Below, piece after piece: positions 37,083-48,240 of a stretch of DNA of 64,000 bases. Every line of letters begins with the position of its first letter. Position 1 is the first letter of the stretch. The notes below the pieces were generated by a model, which was not told where the DNA came from, did no database searches, and saw only the letters and a program-made list of their open reading frames with translations. The stretch is from Helicostylum pulchrum (taxonomy: Eukaryota > Mucoromycota > Mucoromycetes > Mucorales > Mucoraceae), in assembly GCA_025677825.1 (NCBI GenBank), contig JAIXMO010000076.1, positions 1-64,000 of the forward strand, in the 5' to 3' direction. A program made the position numbers and the translations under genes.

Positions 37083-39401
37083 TTATGGAGTCTCCTTGGG
37101 ACAAATAAAATTCTTATACTCTTTAATAGTACCTTCAAACTTGGTAAGAATACCACTTTCACAAATCCAAATTTCTTTACAAACGGTGTTAATGAATCTT
37201 TCATCGTGAGAAACAATAATAACACCACCCTTGAATTGAGCAAGAGCCTCTTGCAAGGCATCCATTGATTCAATATCCAAATGGTTAGTAGGTTCATCAA
37301 GAACCAAGATATGAGGGTTTTGCATACTAAGACAAGCAAAAGCAACACGAGATTTTTGACCACCAGATAAAGTCTTCATGATTTGAAGACCTACCATACC
37401 GGTAATACCAAATGAACCTAAATGACGACGATATTCTTCTTCTGATTTACCAGGGAATTGATCTGCCATAAATCCAACCGCATTCTTTGTTAAATCAAGT
37501 TGATCAATATGATGCTGAGTAAAGTAAGCGATACGAAGACGACCATTTCTATGCACAGTACCAGAAGAAGGTTTATTTTCTTCAGTTAATAACTTTAACA
37601 TAGTAGATTTACCTGCACCGTTAGGACCGACAACAGCAATACGTGAATCCATTCTTAAATCAATATTGACGTGTTTTAAAATGGTCTTTTCAGGTGTATA
37701 ACCAAAGGTGACTTCAGACATTTGAAGAATAGGGGGTGATAATTGGTCAGGGTTAGAGAATTGGAAGGTAATCAATTTCTCAGCCTCTGGTGGTTCTAAA
37801 ACAGGTAACTTTTCAAGAATCTTAATCTTGGACTGTGCTTGAGGAGCACGTTTAGCATTGTACCTCCAACGATCAATAAAGTCTTGAAGATGTTTACGGA
37901 ATTGTTCTTGAGATTCATACTCTCTGAGTTGTGCTTTACGACGTTCTTCTCTGGTAGCGTGGAAGTTGGTAAAGTTACCCTTATAATATTCTAATTTCTC
38001 AGAGTGCATGTATAAAATATCAGTTGCAACTTCATCCAAAAATTCTCTGTCGTGAGAAACAACAAGTAAAGTATTTGTCCATGTTTTAAGGTAACTTTCT
38101 AACCAAACAATAGCAGGAATCTTAAATACAAGGAATTCGTAAGTACACAAAACAAATATTATTTTTTTACAAGCAACAAAAACTTACATCCAACATGTTA
38201 TCAGGTTCATCAAGCATTAAAACATCAGGTTTACAGAACAATGCACGAGCAAGTGAAATTCTCATTCTCCAACCACCAGAGAACTCTCTAGTAGGTCTCT
38301 TTTGCTCTGCAGTGCTGAAACCAAGACCAGCCAAAATAGCTGATGCTTTACTCTCTGCTTTATCACTTTCAATCTCTGTCAACTTGGCAAATACTTCCTT
38401 TATCTCGATATCTAATCTATCTCTTTCAGCGTCTAACTCTCTCTTTTCTTCTTCAGTTAAATCTTCATCGTCGTCGTTTTGTTCAGCTTCAATCTCGCTA
38501 ATACGACGAGACAAGTTACGTTCCTTTTCAAGTAAATGCTCACGCCAGACATCTGCGCGAAGAACAACGTCAAGAGCAGATGTATCATCACCAACAACCT
38601 AATACATAATTATTTTTAGTAAAGATAAATATTTGAATATATACTGTACCAGTTAAAACTTACTTCTTGTTCAACATATAAAAGTGAAATATGAGCAGGT
38701 ACAGAAATTTCACGACGAGACATGGCACGAAGTAAAGTAGATTTACCGATACCGTTCTTACCGACAACACCATATCTTCTACCAAAGGCAACAGTTAAAT
38801 TGGCGTCTGTTAAAATACGACGACCAGCAAAAGAAATATCGAAATTCTCGATCTTGATATCCTTGTTCTTGCCCTTGGTAGTGGTATAATCCAAAATAGG
38901 ATTGTACATCTTGTATTCTTCTTGTAAAGCCTTTTGCTCGTTCAATAAACGCGAAGCTTCGTATTCAATCTTGACATTGTTCTTTTCGCTACGCTTGGCC
39001 ATCTTGGCGGCAATCTTTAACTCTGCTTTACGCAACTTGTCTTGATTTACTTGAGATTGAACTCTACGACCAGACGAATGCTCTAAATCGACTGCGCCTT
39101 TTCCTAAACTGGAAGTAGCGGAAATTCCGGTCTGGTTATTCATGGTGAATGAGTGCTCTAATTTAGATAGTTTGGCGGGTGCAGTGACTCTTTGGTTGGC
39201 TTGTAAGAGTTCGGATAAATGCTCACAGAGCTCATTGATTTTATCTTCATCGCCTCCTGCATCGATCAAGATGGGCTTAATGAAATCAGTTATAGCATCT
39301 TCATCATCCTCAAAGTCATTTTCACGTAAATATCCTTCAATATATTCAACAATTGCTTCGTCAGCTCCAGGAACTGCCTTACGAATAAGTTGAAGCGACA
39401 T
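37083..39401 (-). CDS. GCN20: ABCF ATPase, GCN20/ABCF3 family
   Basis: Three exons (39401-38664, 38598-38188, 38120-37083) close in frame to 728 aa. A cytosolic ABCF protein with two nucleotide-binding domains and no membrane segment; GCN20 works with GCN1 on ribosomes to activate GCN2. The N-terminal about 190 residues are the GCN20-specific helical domain. NBD1 has Walker A GKNGIGKST, an ABC signature FSGGWRMR and Walker B VLMLDEP. NBD2 has Walker A GPNGAGKST, signature LSGGQKSR, Walker B ILVLDEPTNHLD and SHDERF. The interdomain linker is Lys/Glu/Arg rich. The NBD1 D-loop region reads DNMLDIPAI rather than TNHLD, which is usual for this subfamily. Divergent from eIF3L, sharing a 262-bp promoter region that is C-rich. 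Confidence 0.95.
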
Positions 39402-39663
39402 TTTTTTTTTTTTTTTGGTGTTTTGCTTTAAACAAGAAGTTTACCCCTCTCTCTCTCTTTGCTGAGTATTTTTTTTTCTTTTTTTTTTTGGTGGCTAAGT
39501 TTTTAAATAAATACTGTGTGACTTTTGTTCCTTCAGTGCACCCCCCTCCCTCCCCCTTCCCACCAAACACATCGCGATTTTTTCGGGGTAAAAAAAAAAA
39601 AAGATTGTTTTTTTTTTTCGTAATAAAAAACTTTGTTAATCTCATTTAAAAAAGTTTATAACA

Positions 39664-41486
39664 ATGTACCAAGATACTTTTGAAGAAGACGATTTGATCG
39701 CCGAAGTTGAACTTGTTGCTCAAGCTCGTTATTCTCAAAATAACGAAGTTGATGATGGTTTTGATACTGAAGGTAAAATTTTACTTGTTTAAAAAAAAAA
39801 AATTTTTTTTTTTACAGCACAAAGTTAACCTTTTTTTTTTATATATAGTTGTTTCTAGCCAAACAACAACTGCTCAAATTCCTGATGGCGTTAGAAACTT
39901 TATTCTTCACTTTTACCGTAACGTCATTGATAACAACGTTTATGAACTCCACAATATCTTTGATAGTTCTTTCAACAAGTTGACCGAAAAGTATTATCAA
40001 AAGCAAGCATGGCCTGAAGCTGAAATCATTGCCCCTCTTGTCAATGATGGTAATATACTTTTTTTAAAATGTACGAAATCTCGCTCTTAATACTCTTTCT
40101 TTTCTTTTTAGATCAAGTATTTTTAACATTGTATCGCGAACTTTATTACCGTCACATTTATGCTCGTTTGACTCCTACTTTGGAACAACGTTTCCATTCT
40201 TATGAAAACTATTGTGATCTTTTCAACTATATCTTGAGTAAATATTCGACAATGAACAACAATGTAGAACCTTTTTTTTGTAGCAAAATCACTAATGTTT
40301 TCCTCCCCTTTTAAAAAAAATTACATTAGACTCTGATGGACCTGTTTCTTTAGAATTGCCTAACCAATGGCTTTGGGATATTATTGACGAATTCATTTAC
40401 CAATTCCAATCTTTCTGTAATTATCGTGACCGTATCAAGGGAAAGTCTGACCAAGAAGCCAACTTATTAAAGGAAAATTCACAAATTTGGAGTTGTTACA
40501 GTGTTTTAAACGTACTTTATTCTTTTATTCAAAAATCTCGTATCAATGAACAATTATTAGTTAGCAAGAACGGCGGTGATATGATGGAAGCAGCTGGTGA
40601 ATATGGATCTCGTCCTCTTTATAAAATGTTGGGTTATTTCTCTATTGTAGGTCTTGTACGTGTTCATTGTTTATTAGGTGATTACGTTTTGGCTTTAAAG
40701 ATGATGGATAACATTGTTTTAAACAAGAAGGCCATGTTTGCTCGTGTCACTGCTTGTCATGTTACCACTTATTATTATGTTGGTTTCGCTTACATGATGC
40801 TCCGCAGATATGCTGATGCCATCAAGGCTTTCTCAACTGTTTTATCTTTCATTCAAAGAACCAAGCAATATCATTCTCGTTCATACCAATTTGATCAAAT
40901 TGCTAAAAAGGGAGACCAAATGTATGCTCTTTTAGCTATCTGTATTGCTCTTTGTCCTACTAGATTAGATGAAAACATTCATTCTCAACTTCGTGAAAAG
41001 TACGGTGAACAACTTTTCAAGATGCAAAAGGGAGAAGAATCTCTTGCTGTCTATGTTGATTTATTCCAATTTGCTTGTCCTAAATTCCTTTCACCTACTG
41101 GTAAGGGATCTGATCCTCATCAAAACCAACTCAAGGTGTTTATGGCAGATATCAAGAACCAAATCAACCTCCCTACACTTCGTTCATTTATGAAGCTTTA
41201 TACCTCTATGGGTATTGAAAAGTTGGCCAAGTTTTTGGAAATCGATTCAGATGAACTCACCACTCAATTATTGATCTTTAAACAAAAGTCTCGTCAATAC
41301 AAGTGGGTCAGTGGTAACCTCTTGGAAGGTGAATACTTACCTACTTCCGATCTTGATTTCTGTTTAAAGCAAGATGTTGTTCATATTGCTGAATCCAAGG
41401 TCGGTCGTCGTTACGGCGATTGGTTCTTACGTAACATTAACCGTTGCGAAGATATCTTGGCCAACTTGGAACTTAGCAAGGCTTAA
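39664..41486 (+). CDS. Translation initiation factor eIF3 subunit L
   Basis: Four exons (39664-39772, 39849-40049, 40112-40237, 40330-41486) close in frame to 530 aa. eIF3L is a PCI-domain subunit of eIF3, present in animals, plants and many fungi but lost from budding yeast. Seen: [102 protein letters not shown], and the C-terminal PCI segment [19 protein letters not shown]. The conserved [15 protein letters not shown] block is diagnostic. The second donor is GTAATA and the third intron is long for this window (92 nt). The gene faces GCN20 head-to-head, so two translation-related genes share one promoter region. Confidence 0.95.
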
Positions 41487-42235
41487 ATAGATTTTTATTT
41501 CTCTCTTCTCTAATTCTCTCTTTTTTTTTTTCCTAAAACAAATTACCTCTTTCTTTCTTTCTCTTTCTGTCTCTTTTTTTTATAAAATACATATAAATCA
41601 ATTTTTTTTTACACAATCAAAAAAATAATAATACTAGTGTTATGCTGCTGGCATTGACTGTCAGTTTTTATATTCATGTGAAAGTAGTAGTAATACATAA
41701 AACATTTGAAATATATCTAAATGGTCATAATAACTTTAAATGAAGAACATGAAATATGTAATGCACACCGGGTTTTTTTTTCCTCCATATCCGTGCATGT
41801 GCGAACCCTGAAAGGTCCTTTGTAGTGCCGATTTATCCTCCTCCTCAAGATGTCAGATGTCCTTATCTTTTTGTAGTAGGCAGAAATAAGATTTGTCAAT
41901 TCTGGTGGCAAAACAAATATCTGTCCCGAAAACACGCATATATATATATTTTTTTAAACAAAAAAAACTATAAAAATCGCGTTAAAATGATATACTACGC
42001 CGAACTAACTACATAGAACTATAACATAGAACTATAACCATAAGTCCTTAAAGTTTATCTCTGAAACCAAGCAATAAAAAAAAAAAAACTGCAAGCAGAC
42101 GAAAAAACCAAACAAGACGTCTCGATATATGTACACTATAAAATCAGTGTATAAACTACATTGAAGTTTGGTTTATAATAGATACAGTTATTTTACTGCC
42201 GGAGTTTAGTAGCGAGAGATCGTCATTTGCATATT

Positions 42236-42290
42236 ACAAAGGGGAAAACTCCCCTTTGTCAGTTTTTTTTTTTTTTTTTTTTTTTTTTTC
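42236..42290 (+). repeat. Inverted repeat followed by long T run
   Basis: ACAAAGGGGA (42236-42245) and TCCCCTTTGT (42250-42259) form a perfect 10-bp stem with a 4-nt loop. A run of about 28 T follows at 42263-42290. It looks like a bacterial terminator but stands in a eukaryotic convergent intergenic space. Confidence 0.7.
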
Positions 42291-42345
42291 ACGCGGAGGC
42301 CTAATCAAACATTGGTGGTAAAGATTGTTTACAAAAACTATATAT

Positions 42346-42351
42346 TTTATT
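42346..42351 (-). terminator. Candidate poly(A) signal AATAAA for THI5
   Basis: AATAAA on the minus strand about 330 nt after the THI5 stop codon and about 45 nt past the TPP aptamer. If used, the aptamer is inside the THI5 3' UTR. The actual cleavage site is not visible. Confidence 0.5.
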
Positions 42352-42392
42352 TTTAAAAGGTTACAAAATATAAATAAAAGAATTTAATAAAA

Positions 42393-42531
42393 GGTCAAAA
42401 CGCTTCCCTTCGCAGGTATTATCCTGATCAGGTATTAAGAGTTTAATTCTCAGCCATACTTTGTTTCTTATATTTTCTCAAATAGAAAAAAATAAAAAAA
42501 ACGTAATACAGCACCCCTAGCTTATAAGACC
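42393..42531 (-). promoter_or_regulatory. TPP (THI-box) riboswitch in the THI5 3' region
   Basis: A complete TPP aptamer on the THI5 strand. Seen: GGGGTGC (P2 start), J3-2 GGCTGAGA (CTGAGA at 42448-42453), then ACCTGATCAGGATAATACC (42415-42433) and GCGAAGGGA (42405-42413). Helices that form: P1 GGUC/GACC (42531-42528 with 42396-42393) plus AAGCU/AGC; P2 UAGGGGU/ACUCUUA (42519-42513 with 42442-42436); P3 CUGUAU/GUAUGG with wobble pairs; P4 CCU/AGG; and P5 AGG/CCU, where the P5 pairs differ from E. coli thiM yet still pair. These features define the family, which senses thiamine pyrophosphate. The aptamer is 3' of the THI5 stop, on the same strand, with no other minus-strand gene downstream. 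Confidence 0.95.
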
Positions 42532-42674
42532 TATTATTACAGTGCAAAATAAATAATTAAATAATAATAATATACGTAGCAAAAGAAAAAGAGACACGAC
42601 ATGTAAAAAAAAAAAAGTGAAACATAATTAGTACTTTTTTTTTGTAAAATATGCATGTACGAAACAAAACTTAC
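42531..42674 (-). other. Predicted 3'-UTR intron of THI5
   Basis: A GTAAGT donor at 42674-42669 directly follows the TGA stop. TACTAAT (42633-42627) fits a fungal branch point. The next AG in that direction is TAATAG ending at 42531; no other AG lies between. The intron would be 144 nt, and its last base is the first G of aptamer P1. Use of the intron is inferred. Confidence 0.6.
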
Positions 42675-43781
42675 TCAAGCAAAGATCTTGGGTTGAGAGA
42701 TACTAGCGTGTTGACAACTCTTACATCCACCTTCAACCACACCTGTTTCAACCGTAGCAGGCTCAACACCGCCACCAAGTCCTTGTTCATTCAACTTCCA
42801 CGTCAAGAAATCGTTTGTTTGATTTTGGGCGAATTCGGCATCAACAATACCCAGCTGTTTGCAGTAGTTGGTCACCTTGTTCCAGTCACGTTCAACATTT
42901 TGCAAATCACGCGAAAAGTATCGGAAAGATCTTTGAAAGATCTTGCGTTGAATATCTGTATCCAAATGAGGTTTCATTTCTACATACTTTTGGTACGCAA
43001 TAGCAGGATTAGCGATCATGTAATCGGTTGCTTGTTTAATAGCCCGCATAAACTTTTCAACCTTTTCCGGGTTGTTATTAATAAAGTCTTCATTACCAAT
43101 ATAAAGAATCTGCAAAAGAAAAGATTAGAATTTTACAAAAAAAAAAGAGAGAAGTAATTATTATTTTACCGAGCAGAAACAACAGCAGCCTAGTTCTGCA
43201 AGTTCATCAATTCGAAGCATTTGAATATCGTTACGGGACCTTCCTTGTTGAACAGACCATTCCTCCAACTCGACCTGCTGCACATTCTCAATACCAATAC
43301 CAGCATCAATCTCACCGCGTTGAATAGCATCAGTTACGTTCATGCCTACGCGAACGGCCTGGTACTCATCTTCCCCCATGCCATACTGCCTAGCCAAGTG
43401 ATCCAGCTGAACCTTGCCAAACTCGCCTACATAGCCGATCTTCTTGCCTCTCAAGGACTTGAAATCGGCGGTGATACCGCTTTTATGAGAGGGATGGATG
43501 ACACCAGTAAAGGGCTCGTCTAAAAGGGTACCGATGGACTTGATAGGATAACCTCGGGCTTTACCGGCAATAGTATGTATCATAGCCTTTAAACCAAGAT
43601 CAATTTTACCGGAACCGATAATTTCGGTAACGTCAGAGGGGTCGTTAGGTTCAAGGATGGCCACAGAAATATCTTGATCGGTAAAGAAACCAAGTTTGGA
43701 AGCTAAGAACAAGGGTAAATGGTAAGGTGTTGCCTTCCAGTTTAACAGAACAGTGATTTTTTCGCTACTAGTCTTTGTCAT
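42675..43781 (-). CDS. THI5: 4-amino-5-hydroxymethyl-2-methylpyrimidine phosphate synthase (THI5/NMT1)
   Basis: Two exons (43781-43170, 43109-42675) close in frame to 348 aa. The enzyme makes the thiamine pyrimidine HMP-P from PLP and an active-site histidine, a suicidal single-turnover reaction. Seen: [17 protein letters not shown] at the N-terminus, then GLKAMIHT with K65 (PLP lysine) and H69 (the donor His equivalent), spaced four residues as in yeast Thi5. Also [26 protein letters not shown] and the CCCFC motif at residues 199-203, just before the intron. The tail is Gly/Glu rich and ends SISQPKIFA. The family is a periplasmic-binding-protein fold. A TPP aptamer follows the stop codon, so feedback by thiamine pyrophosphate is likely. 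Divergent from the membrane-protein gene at 44319. Confidence 0.95.
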
Positions 43782-44318
43782 TTAAAATTTTAAAAAAAAG
43801 ATGATTTTGTAATAATAATAAAAAAAAAAAGAAAAAAAAAAAGAGAAAATTGCGCTTTGCTTTTATAATCATATTAACTGATCTTAATCAATCCATCCGT
43901 GTAACAAATATTGTCGTAAACGTTTCCTCATCTACACGTTATCCCGGAAGAACCCATTCATTTTTTTCATTTTAAACGTATAAGATGCATGTAAATTTCA
44001 CACTATGACTCAACTTGCATAAAGATTCTTTTGATCTCGAAAAAAAAAAAGAAAAAAGAAAGTCTAACCAAATATACCGGATTTAGAATTTACTTTTTTT
44101 GCTGTAGTAGCGTAATGCACTTCATTGTAGTTATAATTTAAATGGATATTAGAAAAAGAAGAAGCCGTTTACCGTGCCTCTTTTGTATTATTAATATTAT
44201 TATCATTATTATTAAAAACTAAGGTTTTATTTACGGATATAACGGCACATATAAAGAGAAATCATTTCAACTATTTTTATTTTCTCTTCCTGCTTACCCC
44301 CCCAAAAAAAAAAGTATA
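43782..44318. other. Divergent promoter region of THI5 and the 44.3-kb gene
   Basis: 537 bp with A-rich runs and T-rich leaders. No second riboswitch or gene was seen. A 5'-leader TPP aptamer, the usual fungal arrangement, was sought here by its CTGAGA and GCG-AGGGA cores and was not found. Confidence 0.5.
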
Positions 44319-45602
44319 ATGATATCGAAACTATTTGTTTTTTTTGCTGTGTTAGTATCAGCTAGTATAGTCAATGCTGAATGGATGTCAGTCGTTCCAG
44401 GTGCTCCTGAAAGAGGACTTAGTAAGCTGTTTGGTATTCCTACCTGGATCGCACACATTAAAGGTATACATATATTAAAAGAGAGAAGCTAGAGAGAGAA
44501 ATCACTGGTATTTAAAAAAAAAAAAACCGGGTATTAGATTACGATGAAGATGCAATGAACGCAACGACTGTATTTTCAGTTGTTTGTATCGCATTTTCTA
44601 CACTTAACGCGTTATACTTTATCTTTTTCATCCACTTACCAAAGCTTCCCCGTAACCAAAAAACGATTGGCCCTTTCAACAGCTTGGTTGCACTTTACTT
44701 GGTAGCTACATTTTTCGCTTCGCTTTCGTTTTCAATTATGAGTGTTGGTAGAATCTGGGCATCATTTGGTGTATTTCATAACTTGTTCGAGATTGCATTA
44801 CTTTCAATCATTATGATCCGTCAAAAATCGGTCACGTAAAGCTTACTACTTAATAAGGGAGAGAGTCAAACGAAACTTTATTTACAGATAACTAACATGT
44901 ATTCTATTTTTAGGCAGCGTGGATTTGTGGCAACTTGCTTTATTTATATCTTGATGACTATGTTTATTGTCATTATTGCACCGTGGCCATTAGACGCTTT
45001 GTTCTTTAAGTTTCAAGGTTTAGCTACTGATTTTGCATTGTGTATTGATCTCGGTAGACTTTATTACCATAATAAGGCTATTCATGAAAAGGCAAGTGTA
45101 GGTAGTATGATGCTTGCTTCTACAGACGATGAAGATGTATCGGATGGATTTAATAGTGAGGCAGATGAAATTGTGCACCAGTTACACCGTCAAAGAGTGA
45201 AAGAGAATAGACAGATGCAAGATGATCCCAATAAAGCCGCTCCCAATGTAACAACTCCTATTCATAAAAATATCATGGTTTTATATATAGCAGCATTTTT
45301 ACACGCCGCTGGTAATGCTCTGGTTACATTTTCTAATGATTTTATTCTGTAAGTCAACAACACACACAAAATTTTATTTTTTATTGTACTTACTTTCCGA
45401 AAAAATTAGATGGGTTATTTTCCAGTTTATGTATGCAATTGCTTTCCCCATGTACGCATATTACATTATTGCGGAACCAGATGCAAGCCGTTTGAGTCTC
45501 TATAAAGTAAATTACCTTAAAGAAATGCTTGTTGTATGCGCAAGTGTTGTAGTGGCTGCTTCTTGTATCGCTATAGGAATCTATAATGCTCTTAATGAAT
45601 AA
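44319..45602 (+). CDS. Secretory-pathway multi-span membrane protein, about 7 TM
   Basis: Four exons (44319-44463, 44538-44835, 44914-45348, 45410-45602) close in frame to 356 aa. A signal peptide (MISKLFVFFAVLVSASIVNA) is followed by a short lumenal segment and about seven hydrophobic helices: near residues 57-77, 90-111, 118-136, 150-177, 260-280, 295-315 and 335-352. A long acidic loop between TM4 and TM5 contains TDDEDVSDGFNSEADE. No GPCR-family signature motif is recognised. A topology like a receptor or transporter is the only claim made. Divergent from THI5; thiamine transport is one speculative role, but no transporter family motif supports it. Confidence 0.65.
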
Positions 45603-46519
45603 ATAAGGAAATAAATTCGGTAATCCAAAAAAAAAAAAAAAAAAAAAACAGATTTATGTGATCACATGGTAATTATGGAAAAAAAAGGGGGAGAGGGAGG
45701 AAAGTATAACGTAAAGTGATTTCGACATGTGTTGTAATTTAAATTTTCAGCTCTATTGACAATAATAACAAAAGCGGCCTAGGTAACGCTGAGATGCAAA
45801 AAGTTAATTAAAAGACACGACGCGAAACTTCTTTTTAGTCGCTAAATATTTAAAATGAAAAAGTGAATATTCAATTAAAAGAAGGGCCCTAAAAAGAGCA
45901 CGATTTTAAAGTGTGTATGCCCTTTCAAGCAGTAAGTGGTAGCAATATCTAACATATCGGGTGAGTATATTACATTATTACTTCCCCGTGACCTCAAAAA
46001 TATATGCCATTTGGTGGTTTCCAGCAGCTCTTTTTTGATTTCCTCCCCCCTTTTCTCCGTGTAACCTAAAAATACAATAGGAAGATAAGATCACAGTTCA
46101 TGGGAATAAAAGCCAATAAATGACGTTGATAATCTTTCATATGCAAAAAAAAAAAAATCTGATTTGTTATTAAATCTTATCAGCAATTATACCATACTTT
46201 AACGTTTTACTGATACCAAACAAAAATCTAGAGTCGGTCAAGCGGTGATTGAATTAAACAATACCGTGCTATTATTGGTTACGAACGGAAAAGGGACTCT
46301 TATCAAAAAAAGATAATAAAATTCTCTATCTTCAGTACTCCGGAGATGGCCTATTTGTATACCCCCCCCCCCCCCTCTCCTCCCCCCCCCCCCAGTTTTT
46401 TTTTGGTATATATATATATAGCATGTAATATATATTTGTATTTTATTACCGGTGATCTTCTTTCCTTTATTTGTATATATATATTTCTTTTCACTTTTTT
46501 CACTTTTATAAACATCAAA
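45603..46519. other. Intergenic region with C tracts
   Basis: A 20-nt A run after 45627 and A-rich patches follow the previous gene. Two C-rich tracts interrupted by CTCTCCT at about 46362-46394 lie 130-160 bp before the ATG of the CofD-like gene. No gene recognised. Confidence 0.45.
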
Positions 46520-48240
46520 ATGGCTTCGTCTTATGTCGTTTTCTCTGGCGGATCAGCCTGTAATCATATTTTAGATGGTTTCCATAAAACTGCTGCTCAT
46601 GATGTTAGTTATATTCTTGGTATTTCTGATAATGGTGGATCCACAGTAAGAGAAGAAAAGTTTTTAATTTAAAAGAAAAAAAAAACTTACTTTATATGTA
46701 TTAGAGCGAATTATTACGTGTATTGGGTGGTCCAAGTGTTGGCGATCTTCGGTCTCGATTAATTCGTTTAATGGATACTTTGGACAAAACTTGTAATACT
46801 ATTGAAATGAAAGCAATTAAAGACTTGTTAAGTTATCGATTACCTGCTGATAAAAGTCATCAAAAAGTAAGGGACGAATGGGCTCTTATTGTCGAAGGAC
46901 GCCACAGGTACATCATCATTATCATCATCATAGTGACATATACATATACTAACCATTTTAATTTTCATTCTAGCCTTTGGAATGATATCTCTGTTGAAAA
47001 AAGAGAGGCAATTCGTGGATTCCTTACATTATTCGACTTTGAAATATTAAAAAGAGCACACAAAAGATTTAATTTCTGTAACGGAAGTATTGGCAATTTC
47101 TTCTTGACAGGCGCTAGATTATTTACTGGTTCATTAGAAGCAGCCATCTTTCTATTTGCTTCTATTACTGGTATTACATCTGTACCTACATCTGTTGTAC
47201 CTGTCATCAATTCAAACCAAACAGTAACAATTGCTGCTTCTTTAATGGATGGTGAAACCTTGGTTGGACAGTGCGAAATATCTCATCCTTCACCAGCCGT
47301 TAAACAACAAAGAAAGAACGGCAGTGGTGGTATGGCTACTACTACACCTAGAAAAAAGCGAACGAATCCTATCGATGCATTCTCTTGTTTAGAAGATCCT
47401 TTTAGTGCCTTAAGTATGACTTCTTCCACTAACCAATACCATACAACAACACAATTCATTGATCACGATAATAACAATGAAAACGCAAATTTATTCTTTT
47501 CAAAGCATGCTGAAGAAAAGTTAACTTCACCTATTGATCGAATTTATTACATAAACGAATACGGGCAAGAAATATATCCTGTACCAAACCCAAAAGTAGT
47601 CAGTCAATTATCTTTTAAACAAACCCTAGTTTACTCTATCGGTTCCTTGTATACTTCTCTTATCCCTTGCCTCATCTTACGTGGTGTTGGAAACGCTGTT
47701 GCTCAATCACAAAGTTTAAAGCACAAAATATTATTACTGAACGGTACAAATGATCGTGAAACTAGTGATTATACAGCACTCGATTTTATTAACGCTATTA
47801 CATCCGCTCTAAACCAAAGCCAGAGAATTGATGCACGTCGTGCTTTTTATCAATCATGTGATGATGATGAAGAAGAGGAAGATGATGAAGAAGATGATGA
47901 AGAATACATTCCTGGATATTCTGCAAGTAGTAGAACCAGTAGCATTACTACCATTAATACCCCACCTTCATCTTATACAATGGCAGTTGGTAGTATGCCT
48001 GCTTCTCCATCACATCGTTATCCTCCATTTCCATCAAACTCATTTTATCCGAGCCCTATTTCTGCATTTATTACTCATATGGTTTATCTTGATAACAGTG
48101 CTATTAGCGTAGATGTACAAGCTATCGAAAGACTTGGGATCAAATGCGTCTGCATGAAAGGTTCTCTTTCAAAATTAGGTGAACCTATTTACCACCAATC
48201 TCATTTTACCGAAACAATAGAACAAATTGTAAATAACTAA
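46520..48240 (+). CDS. CofD/YvcK-family (UPF0052) protein
   Basis: Three exons (46520-46645, 46705-46907, 46974-48240) close in frame to 531 aa. The start is YVVFSGGSACNHILDGF, then ILGISDNGGSTSELLRVLGGPSVGDLRSRL, and NFCNGSIGNFFLTGAR. These are the conserved Gly-rich motifs of the CofD/YvcK (UPF0052) superfamily. Bacterial YvcK affects carbon metabolism and cell wall growth and binds UDP-sugars; archaeal CofD is an F420 pathway transferase. The fungal member's reaction is unknown, and F420 synthesis is not expected in this organism. The C-terminal half has low-complexity inserts, including an Asp/Glu run near residue 405, and ends with FITHMVYLDNSAISVDVQAIERLGI, which is the conserved C-terminal element. 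Upstream the sequence is C-rich. Confidence 0.88.

Larger units (their letters stand above)
41487..42392. other. Convergent intergenic region between eIF3L and THI5
   Basis: No gene supported. A weak minus-strand 72-codon ORF at 41717-41935 has no recognised domain. A perfect 10-bp inverted repeat and a T run of about 28 nt lie at 42236-42290. An AATAAA on the minus strand at 42346-42351 fits the THI5 mRNA 3' end. Confidence 0.4.

Noticed and set aside
37280..38230. Missing ABC signature or D-loop defect in GCN20 NBD1 (DNMLD instead of TNHLD)
   Set aside because: This D-loop form is normal for the GCN20/ABCF3 first domain.
41717..41935. A minus-strand 72-aa ORF that could own the TPP aptamer as a 5' leader
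   Set aside because: No thiamine-related or other domain, 450 nt away from the aptamer, and the aptamer is far better placed as the 3' UTR of the same-strand THI5. Kept as the alternative to test.
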